The notes under the pieces were generated by a model. It worked only from the letters and a program-made list of their open reading frames with translations. It was not told the origin of the DNA and did not search any database. The position numbers were made by a program, and so were the translations under genes. Positions 23,410-32,218 of a stretch of DNA of 64,000 bases are shown piece after piece. This DNA is from CAZONU01 sp965370045 (GTDB lineage: Bacteria > Planctomycetota > SZUA-567 > JAKLDR01): NCBI GenBank assembly GCA_965370045.1, contig CBDUSI010000001.1, positions 1 through 64,000 on the forward strand. Reading direction: 5' to 3'. Positions within the stretch are counted from its first letter, which is position 1. Each line of letters opens with the position of its first letter.

Positions 23410-24372
23410 TCACTCCGCCTTGTCGTTCGAAAGTGTTTCGCGCGCTTCCTCGACGTCACGCGCGATCTGCTCGACCAAGACCCGGTCGGAGCTGAAGCGC
23501 CGCTCGTCGCGCAGCTTCTTCACGAACTCCACCTCCACGGTCTGGCCGTAGAGGTCGCCGCCGCCTTCCAGCAGGTGGGTCTCGACCAGGAGATCCGGTC
23601 GCAGGCCGTCGGGGAGAGCCGGCGTGCCGGTCGGCCGGAAGCCCACGTTAGTAACTGACTTCAGCGCCGCGCCGCCTTGCACGCGCGCCCAGGAGGCGTA
23701 GACCCCCATGGGCGGGCGCACCTCGCGGAGCAGGTCCAGGTTGACGGTGGGGAAGCCCAGCTCGCGCCCGCGGCCCCGGCCGGGCACCACCGCGCCAAGC
23801 ACGCTCACCCGCCGGCCCAGCAGGCACTCGGCCAGTTCCAGATTGCCATCCTGGATGGCCCGGCGGACTCCTGAGCTGGAAACCACCTTGCCGCATTCCT
23901 CCACCGGTCCCACGTGGCGGACCTCGAAGCCCAGCCTCTTCCCGATGTCGCGCAGCTCCTCGAAACCCGCCGCCCCGCCGCGGCCCAGCCGCGCGTCGTG
24001 GCCCAGCACCAGGCCCCGGGCTTTGAAGCCCGTTGACAGGTATCGCTCGGCGAAGTCCCCGGCGCTCAACGCGGCCAGCTCGGCGCTGAACTCCAGCTCG
24101 AGGACCAGTTCGATGCCCAGCCGGCCCATCAGCGCCGTGCGGTGCTCGGGGCTGGTCACGAGGTCGGCCTTCTCGGCCCGGCCCAACACGCTTCTCGGCG
24201 GGCGGGTGAAGGCCACCGCCGCGGGCCGAGCGCCCAACTCCCGCGCCCAGTTGACCACTTCGCCGAGCACCGCCGCGTGGCCCACGTGCACCCCGTCGAA
24301 GGTGCCCACCGTCACCACCGTCCCGGCGTGGCGGTCGGCGGCCAGCTCCTCCAGCGAGTGGCAGACGTTCAC
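23410..24372 (-). CDS. ribF: Bifunctional riboflavin kinase/FAD synthetase RibF
   Basis: The 320-residue protein has the normal RibF length. The FAD-synthetase half shows GTFDGVHVGH and the later SSSGVRRAIQDG; the riboflavin kinase half shows GRGRGRELGFPTVNL, GVYASW and SVTNVGFRPT. It converts riboflavin to FMN and FAD in the cytoplasm. The GTG start at 24372 lies 6 bp after the stop of the PfkB-ferredoxin gene, so the two are co-transcribed. Riboflavin synthase (52537) lies elsewhere in the window. Confidence 0.95.
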   Translation of the reverse strand: MNVCHSLEELAADRHAGTVVTVGTFDGVHVGHAAVLGEVVNWARELGARPAAVAFTRPPRSVLGRAEKADLVTSPEHRTALMGRLGIELVLELEFSAELAALSAGDFAERYLSTGFKARGLVLGHDARLGRGGAAGFEELRDIGKRLGFEVRHVGPVEECGKVVSSSGVRRAIQDGNLELAECLLGRRVSVLGAVVPGRGRGRELGFPTVNLDLLREVRPPMGVYASWARVQGGAALKSVTNVGFRPTGTPALPDGLRPDLLVETHLLEGGGDLYGQTVEVEFVKKLRDERRFSSDRVLVEQIARDVEEARETLSNDKAE

Positions 24373-24378
24373 GGCGGA

Positions 24379-25602
24379 TCAGCCTTCCTTGCGGGCTTCC
24401 AGCGGCGCGCTGCGCAGCATCCCGCGCCAGTCGCCGCGGCGGGCCAGGAAGGACTTCAGATTCTCGCGGTCGAGGATGCCATACTTCGCGCCCATGATGG
24501 TGACCACGCTGGCCGCGTTGGCCGAGGCCCAGGCCAGCGCGCGGCCCACGTCGTCGGGGTCGTCGATCAGCGCGGCCACGAAGGTCGCGCCGAAAGCGTC
24601 GCCCGCGCCCAGCGAGCAGACTACCGGCACCTCGAAGACCGGCATGATGTATCGGGTCTCTCCGTCGAAGCACTGCACCCCGCGCCCCCCGTCGGTGATG
24701 ACCACGGCTCCCGGGCAGTACTCGCGGATGCGCGCGAAGAGTTCGTCGAGGTTGCGGGCCCAGGGCTCCATGAGCACCGCGCGGGTGGGGCAGGCCTCCA
24801 CGCAGGCGTTGCAGCGCACGCAGCGCTCCTCGCCGACCACGCGGATGCGGTCGCCGTCGCGCAGGAATATCCCCTGCGAGCAGGCCTCCACGCACTGGCC
24901 GCACAGCGAGCAGCGTTCTTCGTCCACGTAACGGCGCAGGTCCGTGGCCCCCACCAGCTTCTCGGCCTCCTCGCGGTTGAGGATCAGAATATCGGTCGCG
25001 CCCAGGACGTCCTTGAAGCCATCCAGCCCCTGGCGGAACTGCGTCGAGCCGGGATTGACCGCCAGCTTGACGCCCTTCTCCTTGGCGAATTCGGCGATGC
25101 GGGAGTAGAGCTCGGCGGCCTTGCCGTGCAGGGAGCACAGGTATATCCAGCTGGAAGCGGCCAGCCGGTCCCAGTCGATCATCTCCTCGGTCAGAAGGGA
25201 ACTCGCGCCCCGGTAGGTCAGCACGGTGCGCTCGCCGTCGAAGGAGCTGATGATCACCGAGTAGCCGCTGCGCTCCGACCCGTGGCGGGCCAGCAGCGAG
25301 GCGTCGGCGCCGTGCCCGACGAGCTCCCTCTCGATGTCCGCGGCGGTGGCGTCGGCGCCCAGGCAGGCCACGGCGGCGACCTTGAGCCCCAGCGTGGCCA
25401 TGGCCGCCGCGGCGTTGGTGGCCCCCCCGCCGGTGGTGAAGAAGATGTTGCTGACGTTCTGCTTGCCGCCGTGGTCCAGGCAGAGGTAGGCGGTTTCGCC
25501 GCGCATCTCCTTGATGTTCATGATTTTGGCCAGGTCCGAGCGCACGAATACGTCCCGGGTGGCGCTGCCCACGGTGATAACGTCGCATGCGGCCTGGGTC
25601 AT
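24379..25602 (-). CDS. PfkB-family sugar kinase with an inserted 2[4Fe-4S] ferredoxin domain
   Basis: The 407-residue protein is a PfkB/ribokinase-fold kinase: VGSATRDVF at the N-terminus, TTGGGATNAAAAMATLG (about 56-72), AVNPGS, ILNREEAEKLVG (about 207-218), VITDGG and the catalytic SLGAGDAFGATF (anion hole and base Asp335). Between the NxxE-type motif and the last lobe, residues about 229-275 form a complete bacterial ferredoxin: Cys231/234/237/241 and Cys261/264/267/271, two CxxCxxCxxxC motifs. All kinase motifs are retained, so the enzyme could be active and redox-gated. The sugar or nucleoside substrate cannot be told. It is co-transcribed with ribF. Confidence 0.9.
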   Translation of the reverse strand: MTQAACDVITVGSATRDVFVRSDLAKIMNIKEMRGETAYLCLDHGGKQNVSNIFFTTGGGATNAAAAMATLGLKVAAVACLGADATAADIERELVGHGADASLLARHGSERSGYSVIISSFDGERTVLTYRGASSLLTEEMIDWDRLAASSWIYLCSLHGKAAELYSRIAEFAKEKGVKLAVNPGSTQFRQGLDGFKDVLGATDILILNREEAEKLVGATDLRRYVDEERCSLCGQCVEACSQGIFLRDGDRIRVVGEERCVRCNACVEACPTRAVLMEPWARNLDELFARIREYCPGAVVITDGGRGVQCFDGETRYIMPVFEVPVVCSLGAGDAFGATFVAALIDDPDDVGRALAWASANAASVVTIMGAKYGILDRENLKSFLARRGDWRGMLRSAPLEARKEG

Positions 25603-25769
25603 CGTCTAATTCCCCGATCTGCTCCCGGAAAGGCACCTTACGGGGCCATGATAGCACCGGGCCGCTGGGAGGTCAAATAGGCTAAGATTCAGGTGGTTCT
25701 TGGGCGATATATTATATAGTGTAGGGTGTTCTAGCCGCGCGTCATCGCGCCGCGCGGCGGGAGGCATGC

Positions 25770-26342
25770 GTGGCACATATCCCTCGAGTCATGGTCGTCG
25801 AGGACGATCCCCGTATCCGGCGCATCGTCACCAAGGTGCTGACCAGCTGCGGGATGATGGTGCGCGCCGCCTCCGACGGCGTCGACGCGCTCAACGCCTT
25901 CACCCAGAGCCGAAACGAGCCCGAGCTGGTCTGCGCGGACATCAAGATGCCCAACATGGACGGCAAGGAGTTCGCCAAGCGCCTGCGCCAGCAGGGCGTC
26001 AACGCGCCCATCATCTTCATATCGGGGACCATTCAGAAGGCCCAGGAGGGCTACCGGGCCAAGAGCCACATATACCTGATGGCCAAGCCCTTCAGCCCGA
26101 CCAAGCTCGCGGAAATCGCCAAAGAGATGATGGCCAAGCCCCGCCCGCAGATGGGCCCGCGGCTGGCCCTCCCGCCGGCCCAGCAGCCCCAGGACCTGCC
26201 CCCGGCGCCCACGCTCCCGCCCAAGGGCTTCGACTCCGGGGAGTTCCCGTCCCAGAAGCCCCCCCCTCCGAAGCCGAAGCCCCCCTCACCGTTCGAAAAG
26301 TTCCTCTCCCCGAAGCAGAAGCCCCCGTCTCCGAAGCAGTAA
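25770..26342 (+). CDS. Response regulator with proline-rich C-terminal tail
   Basis: The 190-residue product starts at GTG behind GGGAGG. Residues 5-122 form a CheY-like receiver: the acidic pair VVEDDPR, the phospho-acceptor Asp in CADIKMPNMDG, the switch FISGT and the conserved lysine in MAKPF. No DNA-binding or enzymatic output domain follows; instead there are about 60 residues rich in proline and lysine (PPAPTLPPKG, PPPPKPKPP). It probably acts by protein contacts, as CheY does. The partner kinase is not in the window. Confidence 0.9.
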   Translation: MAHIPRVMVVEDDPRIRRIVTKVLTSCGMMVRAASDGVDALNAFTQSRNEPELVCADIKMPNMDGKEFAKRLRQQGVNAPIIFISGTIQKAQEGYRAKSHIYLMAKPFSPTKLAEIAKEMMAKPRPQMGPRLALPPAQQPQDLPPAPTLPPKGFDSGEFPSQKPPPPKPKPPSPFEKFLSPKQKPPSPKQ

Positions 26343-26376
26343 TTCTTATTGCTTTATTATGGAAGGCGTTCGGCGG

Positions 26377-26700
26377 TCACTCGCCGGGATTCTCGACTAC
26401 CTCGTAATCCATCATCCCGTCGACCTTCATGCGCTCCAGGAACCTGACCAGCGCCGGGCTTACCAGTATCCGGAGCGACCGGCCGGTTTCCGCGGCGCGC
26501 GCGCAGGCCGCCACCAGCGCGCCGATCTGCGGGCTGGCCACGTACCCCAGGCCGCCGAGGTCGATTACCAGGCGGGGCTCGTCCGAGTCGAACAGTTGGC
26601 GGCAGGCCATCTCCAGCTCGCGGCCGTGAAAGGGCAGCTCCTTGGTGGCGGTGAGCCGGCCGCCCGTGATCTTCAGGTGGGGAAAGCTTTCAGCGGTCAT
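26377..26700 (-). CDS. STAS-domain protein
   Basis: The 107-residue protein is a single STAS domain: LTATKELPFHGRELEMACRQ, a central strand VIDLGGLGYVASPQIGALVA with the serine of VASPQIG at the SpoIIAA-type phosphorylation site, then LRILVSPALVRFLERMKVDG. It would bind an anti-sigma factor or another switch kinase. It converges with the response regulator gene 35 bp away and is distinct from the STAS protein at 15112, which it resembles only in fold. Confidence 0.88.
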   Translation of the reverse strand: MTAESFPHLKITGGRLTATKELPFHGRELEMACRQLFDSDEPRLVIDLGGLGYVASPQIGALVAACARAAETGRSLRILVSPALVRFLERMKVDGMMDYEVVENPGE

Positions 26701-26907
26701 GCCCGGATTCTAGCCGCCGGCGGCGTGATTTTCAACGTTCAGGACCAGCCGCCATAGGCCCGACCGGTGGCGCGACCTGGCAAGCACGCCCTCCGGCCGG
26801 CGGCCAAACCGAAGGAGAAGCACGCCTCGGTCAATCGCCCAAGGCGCTCTGCCACAGGGCGTTGTGTCATATCGTCGGGCGGCGAGCCGTTTTTCCACAT
26901 GAGTCTC

Positions 26908-26936
26908 TTGACATATCACCACAGCCATGATACACT
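26908..26936 (+). promoter_or_regulatory. Sigma-70 promoter of the HTH-GspE gene
   Basis: TTGACA at 26908-26913, a 17-nt spacer, TACACT at 26931-26936. The predicted RNA start near 26943 rules out the upstream in-frame ATG at 26927 and supports the ATG at 26963, which has AAAGGAG at the right distance. Confidence 0.65.
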
Positions 26937-26962
26937 ATGATAGAGCAAGAAAGGAGATTGAA

Positions 26963-28534
26963 ATGGCTGCCAAGAGGAAACGCACCAAGAAGAAGGCCGG
27001 GGTGAAGAAGCCGGCGGGCGGGACGCGTTCTGCATCGAAGGCCCCGAAAGCGACCCGCAAGATCCCCAATGGAGGCGGGGGCGAGCTGGTGGACATGGAC
27101 CAGGCCATCCGCCTGCTCAAGACCACGCGGCCTACTTTCTACCGCTGGTTGCGCGCCGGCAAGGTCAAGGGCATGAAGGTCGGCCGCCAGTGGCGCTTTT
27201 ACAGGAAGGACATAGAAAGCTTCCTGAAGGGCGAGGAGCCCCGTGTTGACCTGCCGGTGAGCATCGGGCCTCTGGTCGCCGAACTCACCGAGCGCGGCGA
27301 GGAGTTGGGCGTCAAGGACCTGCCGCGTCCCGGGAAGGGCGGCATGGACGGGGTCATTGAACTGATGTTTGGCCTGGCAGTGGGGCTGCAGGCCTCGGAC
27401 GTGCACATCGAGCCCTTCTCAACCAAGGCCGGGCAGGACACCGTCGGCATGATCCGCTACCGGATTGACGGCGTGCTCCACCCGGTTGCGGAATTTGACA
27501 TGCGCCTGCTGCCGGCGCTGATCGAGCGCCTCAAGGCCGCGGCGTCCTGCGACGTGCGCGAGAAGCGCAAGCCCCAGGACGGCCGGATCGTCCTCAAGAT
27601 CGGAGACCGGGCCCTGGACCTGCGCGTCAGTTTCGTGGGCCCGGTGATGGGCGAGGCGGCCACGATCCGCATCCTCGACTCCAGCGCCGTGTCGCTGAAG
27701 CTGGAGCGCATCGACTACGCGCCGCGTGATCGCGAGCGGCTGCAGAAGGCCATTCGCTCTCCGTGGGGACTGGTGCTGGTCACCGGGCCCACCGGCTGCG
27801 GCAAGACCACGGTGCTCTACTCCTGCCTCAACGAACTCACCGGCCCGGGGGTCAAGACCATGTCGCTGGAGGATCCCGTCGAGTACCTGCTGCCCTGGGT
27901 GACGCAGATAGCCATCAGGCCGGCGGAGGGCCTGACCTTCGAGCGCGGCGCGAGGTCGGTCCTGCGCTCCGACCCCGACGTGATAATGGTCGGCGAGATC
28001 CGCAACCGGGAAACCCTGGCCATCTGCCAGCAGGCCGCGCTCACCGGCCACCTGGTCTTCACCACGCTGCACGCCGACGAGGCGGCCAGCGCGCTGAAGC
28101 GCATGGTGGAGATCGGCAGCGAGCCCTTCGTGGTCGCCGAGTCCACCCGGCTGGTCCTGGCCCAGCGCCTGGTCCGCAAGCTCTGCCCCGAGTGCCGGGA
28201 GCCGCAGGAGCCCTCCGAGGGCGTTCTCAAGCACGCCGCGGAGCTGGCCCGCGCCGGGGGCCTGGGCTGGGAAACGCTCTCCGCGAAGTTCCACGGCCCG
28301 GTCGGCTGCAAGCGCTGCGGCCGGACCGGCTTTCGGGGCCGCACGGTCATCACCGAGGTGCTGGAGATCACCGCCGAGGTGGGCAACGCCCTGCGGCGCG
28401 GCGCGACGGTCGACGAGCTGCGCTCGGTGGCGGTCAGCCAGGGCATGACCACCATGGCCGCCGACGGCATCCGCCGCGCGGCGCGCGGAGAGGTGGTGCT
28501 CGCCGAGGTGTTACAAGTCTTGGGGTTGAGGTAG
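26963..28534 (+). CDS. GspE/PilB-type ATPase fused to an excisionase-like HTH domain
   Basis: About 523 residues. The first 38 are a lysine-rich, histone-tail-like stretch. Residues 41-91 are an excisionase/MerR-like helix-turn-helix (MDQAIRLLKTTRPTFYRWLR, then VGRQWRFYRKDIESFL). From about 125 the protein is a type II secretion/type IV pilus ATPase: VHIEPF, RYRIDG, Walker A GPTGCGKT (275-282), the Asp box around SLEDPVEY, Walker B DVIMVGEI, the HADEAA His box, and a tetracysteine zinc site (CPEC and CKRC). GspE ATPases power pseudopilus or pilus assembly at the inner membrane. No pilin or other secretion gene is adjacent, and the DNA-binding-like N-terminus replaces the usual N1 domain. Confidence 0.92.
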   Translation: MAAKRKRTKKKAGVKKPAGGTRSASKAPKATRKIPNGGGGELVDMDQAIRLLKTTRPTFYRWLRAGKVKGMKVGRQWRFYRKDIESFLKGEEPRVDLPVSIGPLVAELTERGEELGVKDLPRPGKGGMDGVIELMFGLAVGLQASDVHIEPFSTKAGQDTVGMIRYRIDGVLHPVAEFDMRLLPALIERLKAAASCDVREKRKPQDGRIVLKIGDRALDLRVSFVGPVMGEAATIRILDSSAVSLKLERIDYAPRDRERLQKAIRSPWGLVLVTGPTGCGKTTVLYSCLNELTGPGVKTMSLEDPVEYLLPWVTQIAIRPAEGLTFERGARSVLRSDPDVIMVGEIRNRETLAICQQAALTGHLVFTTLHADEAASALKRMVEIGSEPFVVAESTRLVLAQRLVRKLCPECREPQEPSEGVLKHAAELARAGGLGWETLSAKFHGPVGCKRCGRTGFRGRTVITEVLEITAEVGNALRRGATVDELRSVAVSQGMTTMAADGIRRAARGEVVLAEVLQVLGLR

Positions 28535-28548
28535 AAGGGGCGGCAGCG

Positions 28549-29430
28549 CTAGCGCCGGTCGGTGCCGCGCTCGCCGTGGCCGGGCTGGAAGCCCGAGCCG
28601 CCGGAGCCGCTCGCGGCCACCTTCCCGTAGGGCAGACCGTGCTTGCGCGCCACCTGGCGGCCGGTGTGAGTGCGGTACCACAGCGACCCCCTGTAGAGGT
28701 CGGCGCCCAGCCGCGCGGAAACGAAGGACAGGAACTTCGCGGTGGAGTAGTAGAATATCTCGTCCCTGAAGCCGCGGGTCTTCTCGTACTTGCGGGAGTG
28801 CAGGTGCATGTCCAGGCGGGTGCCCTTGCCGTCCGTGTCGTAGTGCTCCTGCCGCTCCCAGATGAACTTCTCGCGCAGCGGGGTGCGGATCTCCAGGGGC
28901 ACACCGTCGTCGGTCATGCGGATGATGTCCTCGAAGGAGCGGTGCGGGGCCGCGCAGGCGTAGACCCGGTAGGTCACCGACAGGCGCTTGGGGGGGTATA
29001 TCTCGAAACTGTTCACGGTGGCCACCAGCACCGCGTCGGCCCCCGCGGCGCGCGCGGCGTACACCGCGTCGAGCGCCGAGCGCCCCAGCTCGATCTTCTC
29101 GTCATCGGCGGGCGTGCGCCGCTCGTTCCTGGCGCGCTTGGTCAGTTCCAGGTTGGCCTGCTTGGCGGCGGCGGCCAGCTGCTGGGGGTAGATCACCTTG
29201 AAGCGCTTGTAGGGCACGATCTCGTCGGCCAGCAGGCGCGGGAAGACCTCCGCGTACTTGCCCAGCTTCCCGGAGTCGTCCCGGACGGGGGCGATGGCCA
29301 GCTTCTCGATGTCCGCGAAGCGGGCCAGGCGGTCGCGCCACTTGGGGAACTTGGCCGTCCGCCGCGGCCGGCAGCCGGCGAAGGCCAGCACGGCCAGCGT
29401 GGCGGCGGCGAGGAGAGTCACGCGGCGCAT
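28549..29430 (-). CDS. Lipoprotein, CsgG/TolB-N-like
   Basis: The 293-residue product has a lipobox (LAFAGC). The core is alpha/beta: KLAIAPVRDDSG, a helix with FPRLLADEIVPYKRFKVI, then AARAAGADAVLVATV followed by strands. This pattern is seen in CsgG-like and TolB-N-like envelope lipoproteins that assemble at the outer membrane. The tail is glycine/serine-rich. It lies 10 bp after the TolB-like propeller gene, so both form an operon. The exact partner is unknown. Confidence 0.8.
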   Translation of the reverse strand: MRRVTLLAAATLAVLAFAGCRPRRTAKFPKWRDRLARFADIEKLAIAPVRDDSGKLGKYAEVFPRLLADEIVPYKRFKVIYPQQLAAAAKQANLELTKRARNERRTPADDEKIELGRSALDAVYAARAAGADAVLVATVNSFEIYPPKRLSVTYRVYACAAPHRSFEDIIRMTDDGVPLEIRTPLREKFIWERQEHYDTDGKGTRLDMHLHSRKYEKTRGFRDEIFYYSTAKFLSFVSARLGADLYRGSLWYRTHTGRQVARKHGLPYGKVAASGSGGSGFQPGHGERGTDRR

Positions 29431-29440
29431 AATACGGTCC

Positions 29441-30625
29441 TTACTCGTCGCTCGAGCCGCCGGCGGAAACCGCCGGGGGCGGGGGCGCCATGTAGGTGTG
29501 CAGCGCGTCAGTGCCGGTCTTCTCCTCCGGAGCCTTCGGCGGGGGGTTCTTTTCCTTGGGGCCGGGGGTCGCGCCCGTCACCGAGCCGCGCGGCGAGGGC
29601 AGCAGCGGGTTGAGGCTCCAGATGTTCTTGGGGCCCTTGGCCATCGAACAGAAGTAAATGCGGTCGCGGCCCTTCTTGTCGCGAGTCCAGACCGGGTGGC
29701 TCTCCGGCTCACGGCTGGAGGTCAGCTTGACCAGATCCTGGCCCTGGAGGTTGACGATCCAGATGTCGTCGCCCCTGAGGATGCGCCCGGCCTCCTGGGC
29801 CTCGCTGCTCTCGTGGACGGTGGCGAAGACCAGGTAATCGCCCTTGGGGCTCCAGTTGGGGTTGATCGCCGCCCACTTGTCGCTGCAGGCGATCTCGGTG
29901 GGCTTGGTGACGTTGAGATCCTCGTCGATCTCCACGGTCCAGACCGAGTACCAGCGCGGCTCGCGGCTGCGGGCCCGCTGGAAGGCGATCATCTTGCCGT
30001 CGGGGCTGAACTTGGGAAAGAGGCCCTGCCCCAGGTAACGGGTCCGGCCGCTGTCGATATCCTTGACGACGATCTCCCACCTTCCGGCGCGGAGATCGTA
30101 GCTGCTGAAGGCCAGCCAGTTCTTGGTGGGGTGGAAGCTGGGGGAAATCTCGTCGGTGTTCATGCTCAGGGTCACCCAGGTGGGCCGGCCGCTGCTCTGG
30201 ACCGGCTCGATGCAGATGTCCCAGTTGCCGCGCCGGTTGGTGGCGTAGGCGAAGCGCTTGCCGTCCGGGCTGAAGCAGGGCTGTATCTCCGCATGGGCGG
30301 TGTTGGTCAGCCGGGTGACCGTCGCGGCGTTAACATCTTTCATGTAAATATCCGGGGTCCGCGAGTGGCGGGTGGAGGCGAAGAGCAACTTCTTGCCGTC
30401 GGGCGAAATCGAGGGGTCGTAGTCGCCGCCCTGCCGGGTAAAGGTGTTCTGCTCCATGGTCTTGTAGTCGTAGGGCAGGCCGGTGCGCAGGGGGCCGTTG
30501 TGGTAGGGATAGACCTCCTTGAGCCCCTTGTGATGGGCCACCGGCTTGGACGTCTTGCAGCCCGCGACCGACATGAGGACGCCGAGGGCCAACAGAGCCG
30601 AGAGAACCAGGAAACCGCGCTTCAT
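29441..30625 (-). CDS. TolB-like PD40 beta-propeller lipoprotein
   Basis: The 394-residue lipoprotein (lipobox SVAGC) has at least five PD40/WD40-like repeats with the signature SPDGKKLLFAS, SPDGKRFAYATN, HPTKNWLAFSS, SPDGKMIAFQ and SPKGDYLVFA, as in the propeller of TolB. It would sit in the periplasm, anchored to a membrane. The C-terminus is proline-rich. The ribosome binding site GGAGGCG supports the ATG at 30625. It is co-transcribed with the CsgG-like lipoprotein downstream, suggesting a two-part envelope complex; a second propeller protein is at 56187. Confidence 0.88.
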   Translation of the reverse strand: MKRGFLVLSALLALGVLMSVAGCKTSKPVAHHKGLKEVYPYHNGPLRTGLPYDYKTMEQNTFTRQGGDYDPSISPDGKKLLFASTRHSRTPDIYMKDVNAATVTRLTNTAHAEIQPCFSPDGKRFAYATNRRGNWDICIEPVQSSGRPTWVTLSMNTDEISPSFHPTKNWLAFSSYDLRAGRWEIVVKDIDSGRTRYLGQGLFPKFSPDGKMIAFQRARSREPRWYSVWTVEIDEDLNVTKPTEIACSDKWAAINPNWSPKGDYLVFATVHESSEAQEAGRILRGDDIWIVNLQGQDLVKLTSSREPESHPVWTRDKKGRDRIYFCSMAKGPKNIWSLNPLLPSPRGSVTGATPGPKEKNPPPKAPEEKTGTDALHTYMAPPPPAVSAGGSSDE

Positions 30626-30850
30626 CTGAGCGCCTCCTTATTAATGTTGCAGTCCGACGTAACTTTATCGACCATCGGGAAGCGCCCCCTTGAGCCAAAA
30701 TGGCGATTATCGGACGCGCGAGGGGCCCGGAAGGCCCTGCATTTCAGGCGTTTGAGAGGTGGCCCCGGGAAGTCCGCGGACCCCGTGAGCCGGCCTCGTC
30801 CGGCGCGCCCTCCTTGATTTTGGCCCGCCGGCGGCGAGACTGTTCCGATC

Positions 30851-32182
30851 ATGGCGAAGAAGGAGAAAAAGGAGCCCGCGCGCTGGGCCAGCGCGGCCAT
30901 CGTCGGCCGGCCCAATGTGGGCAAGAGCACCCTGTTCAACGCCCTGATCGGCCAGCCGGTGGCCATTGAGGACGCCATGGCCGGGACCACCCGCGACCGG
31001 CTGATCCACGCCGCCCAATGGGACGAGCGCCGCCTCGACCTCATCGACACCGGGGGCATGGGCATCATCGACCTGCCCGAGCTGGCCGGCCGCATCGAGT
31101 CGCAGATCGAGGTGGCCATCGAGGAGGCCACCGCCCTGGTCTTCCTGACCGACGCCCGCGACGGGCTGACCGCCGCCGACCGGGAGATCGCCGCGCGCCT
31201 GCACCGCGCCGGCAAGCCCGTGATCATGGCCGTCAACAAGGTGGACAACGAGCAGCGCGAGCCGGCCGTCGCGGAGTTCAGCGCGCTGGGCTTCGGCGAG
31301 CCCCTGGCGGTCAGCGCGCTCCACCGCCTGAACCTGGATTACCTGAGGGAGGCGCTGCTGGCGGCCATGCCCGAAGCTCCGCCCCCGCCCCGGGGGGAGT
31401 TCTCCATCGCCCTGGTCGGCCGGCGCAACGTGGGGAAATCCACCTTCGTCAACTCCCTGGCGGGCTTCGAGCGGGTGGTGGCCGACGCGCGTCCGGGGAC
31501 CACCCGCGACTCGGTGGACGTGGTCGTCGAGCAGAAGGGGCAGCACTACACGATCGTCGACACCGCCGGAGTGCGCAAGCGCGGCCGGCCGGAGAACGCC
31601 CCGGAGTACAAGAGCCTGCTGCGCTCGGAACGCGCGCTGGAGCGCGCCGACGCCGTGGCCCTGATGCTCGACGCCATGGAGGGGGTCGGGGCGCTGGACA
31701 AGCGCCTGGGGATGCTCGCCGCCGAGAGCGGCAAGCCGGTGGTCATCGTGGTCAACAAGTGGGACCTCACCAAGGAGGAGGACACCACCGGGGAGTACGA
31801 GGAGTACCTCGGGAAGCAGCTGCCCGGGCTCTCCTTCGCGCCGGTGGTTTTCACCGCGGCCCTGGAGGGCCGGCGGGTCTGGGCGGTGCTCAAGCTGCTG
31901 CGCGAGCTCTGGGAGCTGGCCGGACAGCAGACCGGCACCGCGCTCCTCAACCGCATCGTGAAGCGCATCCTCGACAAGCAGCCCCCGCCGTCGAGCAAGC
32001 GCCAGATACCCAAGATCCGCTTCGCGGTGCAGACCGGCACCCGCCCGCAGCGCTTCACTGTGCAGACCGTCCGCGCCCACGCGCTGCGCGGCAGCTACCG
32101 GAAGTTCTTCGAGCGCCGGCTGAAGGCGGAACTGGGCCTGGACGAGATCCCCGTGCTGGTCCGCTTCCGGGAAAAGAAGTAG
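30851..32182 (+). CDS. der: Ribosome assembly GTPase Der (EngA)
   Basis: The 443-residue protein has two tandem GTPase domains and a KH-like C-terminal domain, the Der signature. Domain 1: GRPNVGKSTLFNAL, DTGGMG, NKVD. Domain 2: GRRNVGKSTFVNSL, DTAGVRKRG, NKWD. The end (PVLVRFREKK) matches the family. Der is needed for 50S subunit maturation. No ribosome binding site precedes the ATG; TTGATT and GACTGT lie 18 nt apart with the -10 ending 7 nt before the ATG, so the mRNA may be leaderless. Confidence 0.97.
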   Translation: MAKKEKKEPARWASAAIVGRPNVGKSTLFNALIGQPVAIEDAMAGTTRDRLIHAAQWDERRLDLIDTGGMGIIDLPELAGRIESQIEVAIEEATALVFLTDARDGLTAADREIAARLHRAGKPVIMAVNKVDNEQREPAVAEFSALGFGEPLAVSALHRLNLDYLREALLAAMPEAPPPPRGEFSIALVGRRNVGKSTFVNSLAGFERVVADARPGTTRDSVDVVVEQKGQHYTIVDTAGVRKRGRPENAPEYKSLLRSERALERADAVALMLDAMEGVGALDKRLGMLAAESGKPVVIVVNKWDLTKEEDTTGEYEEYLGKQLPGLSFAPVVFTAALEGRRVWAVLKLLRELWELAGQQTGTALLNRIVKRILDKQPPPSSKRQIPKIRFAVQTGTRPQRFTVQTVRAHALRGSYRKFFERRLKAELGLDEIPVLVRFREKK

Positions 32183-32218
32183 GCTAATAGCCGCCTCCGG
32201 ACGCGCGCCCCTTACTGT

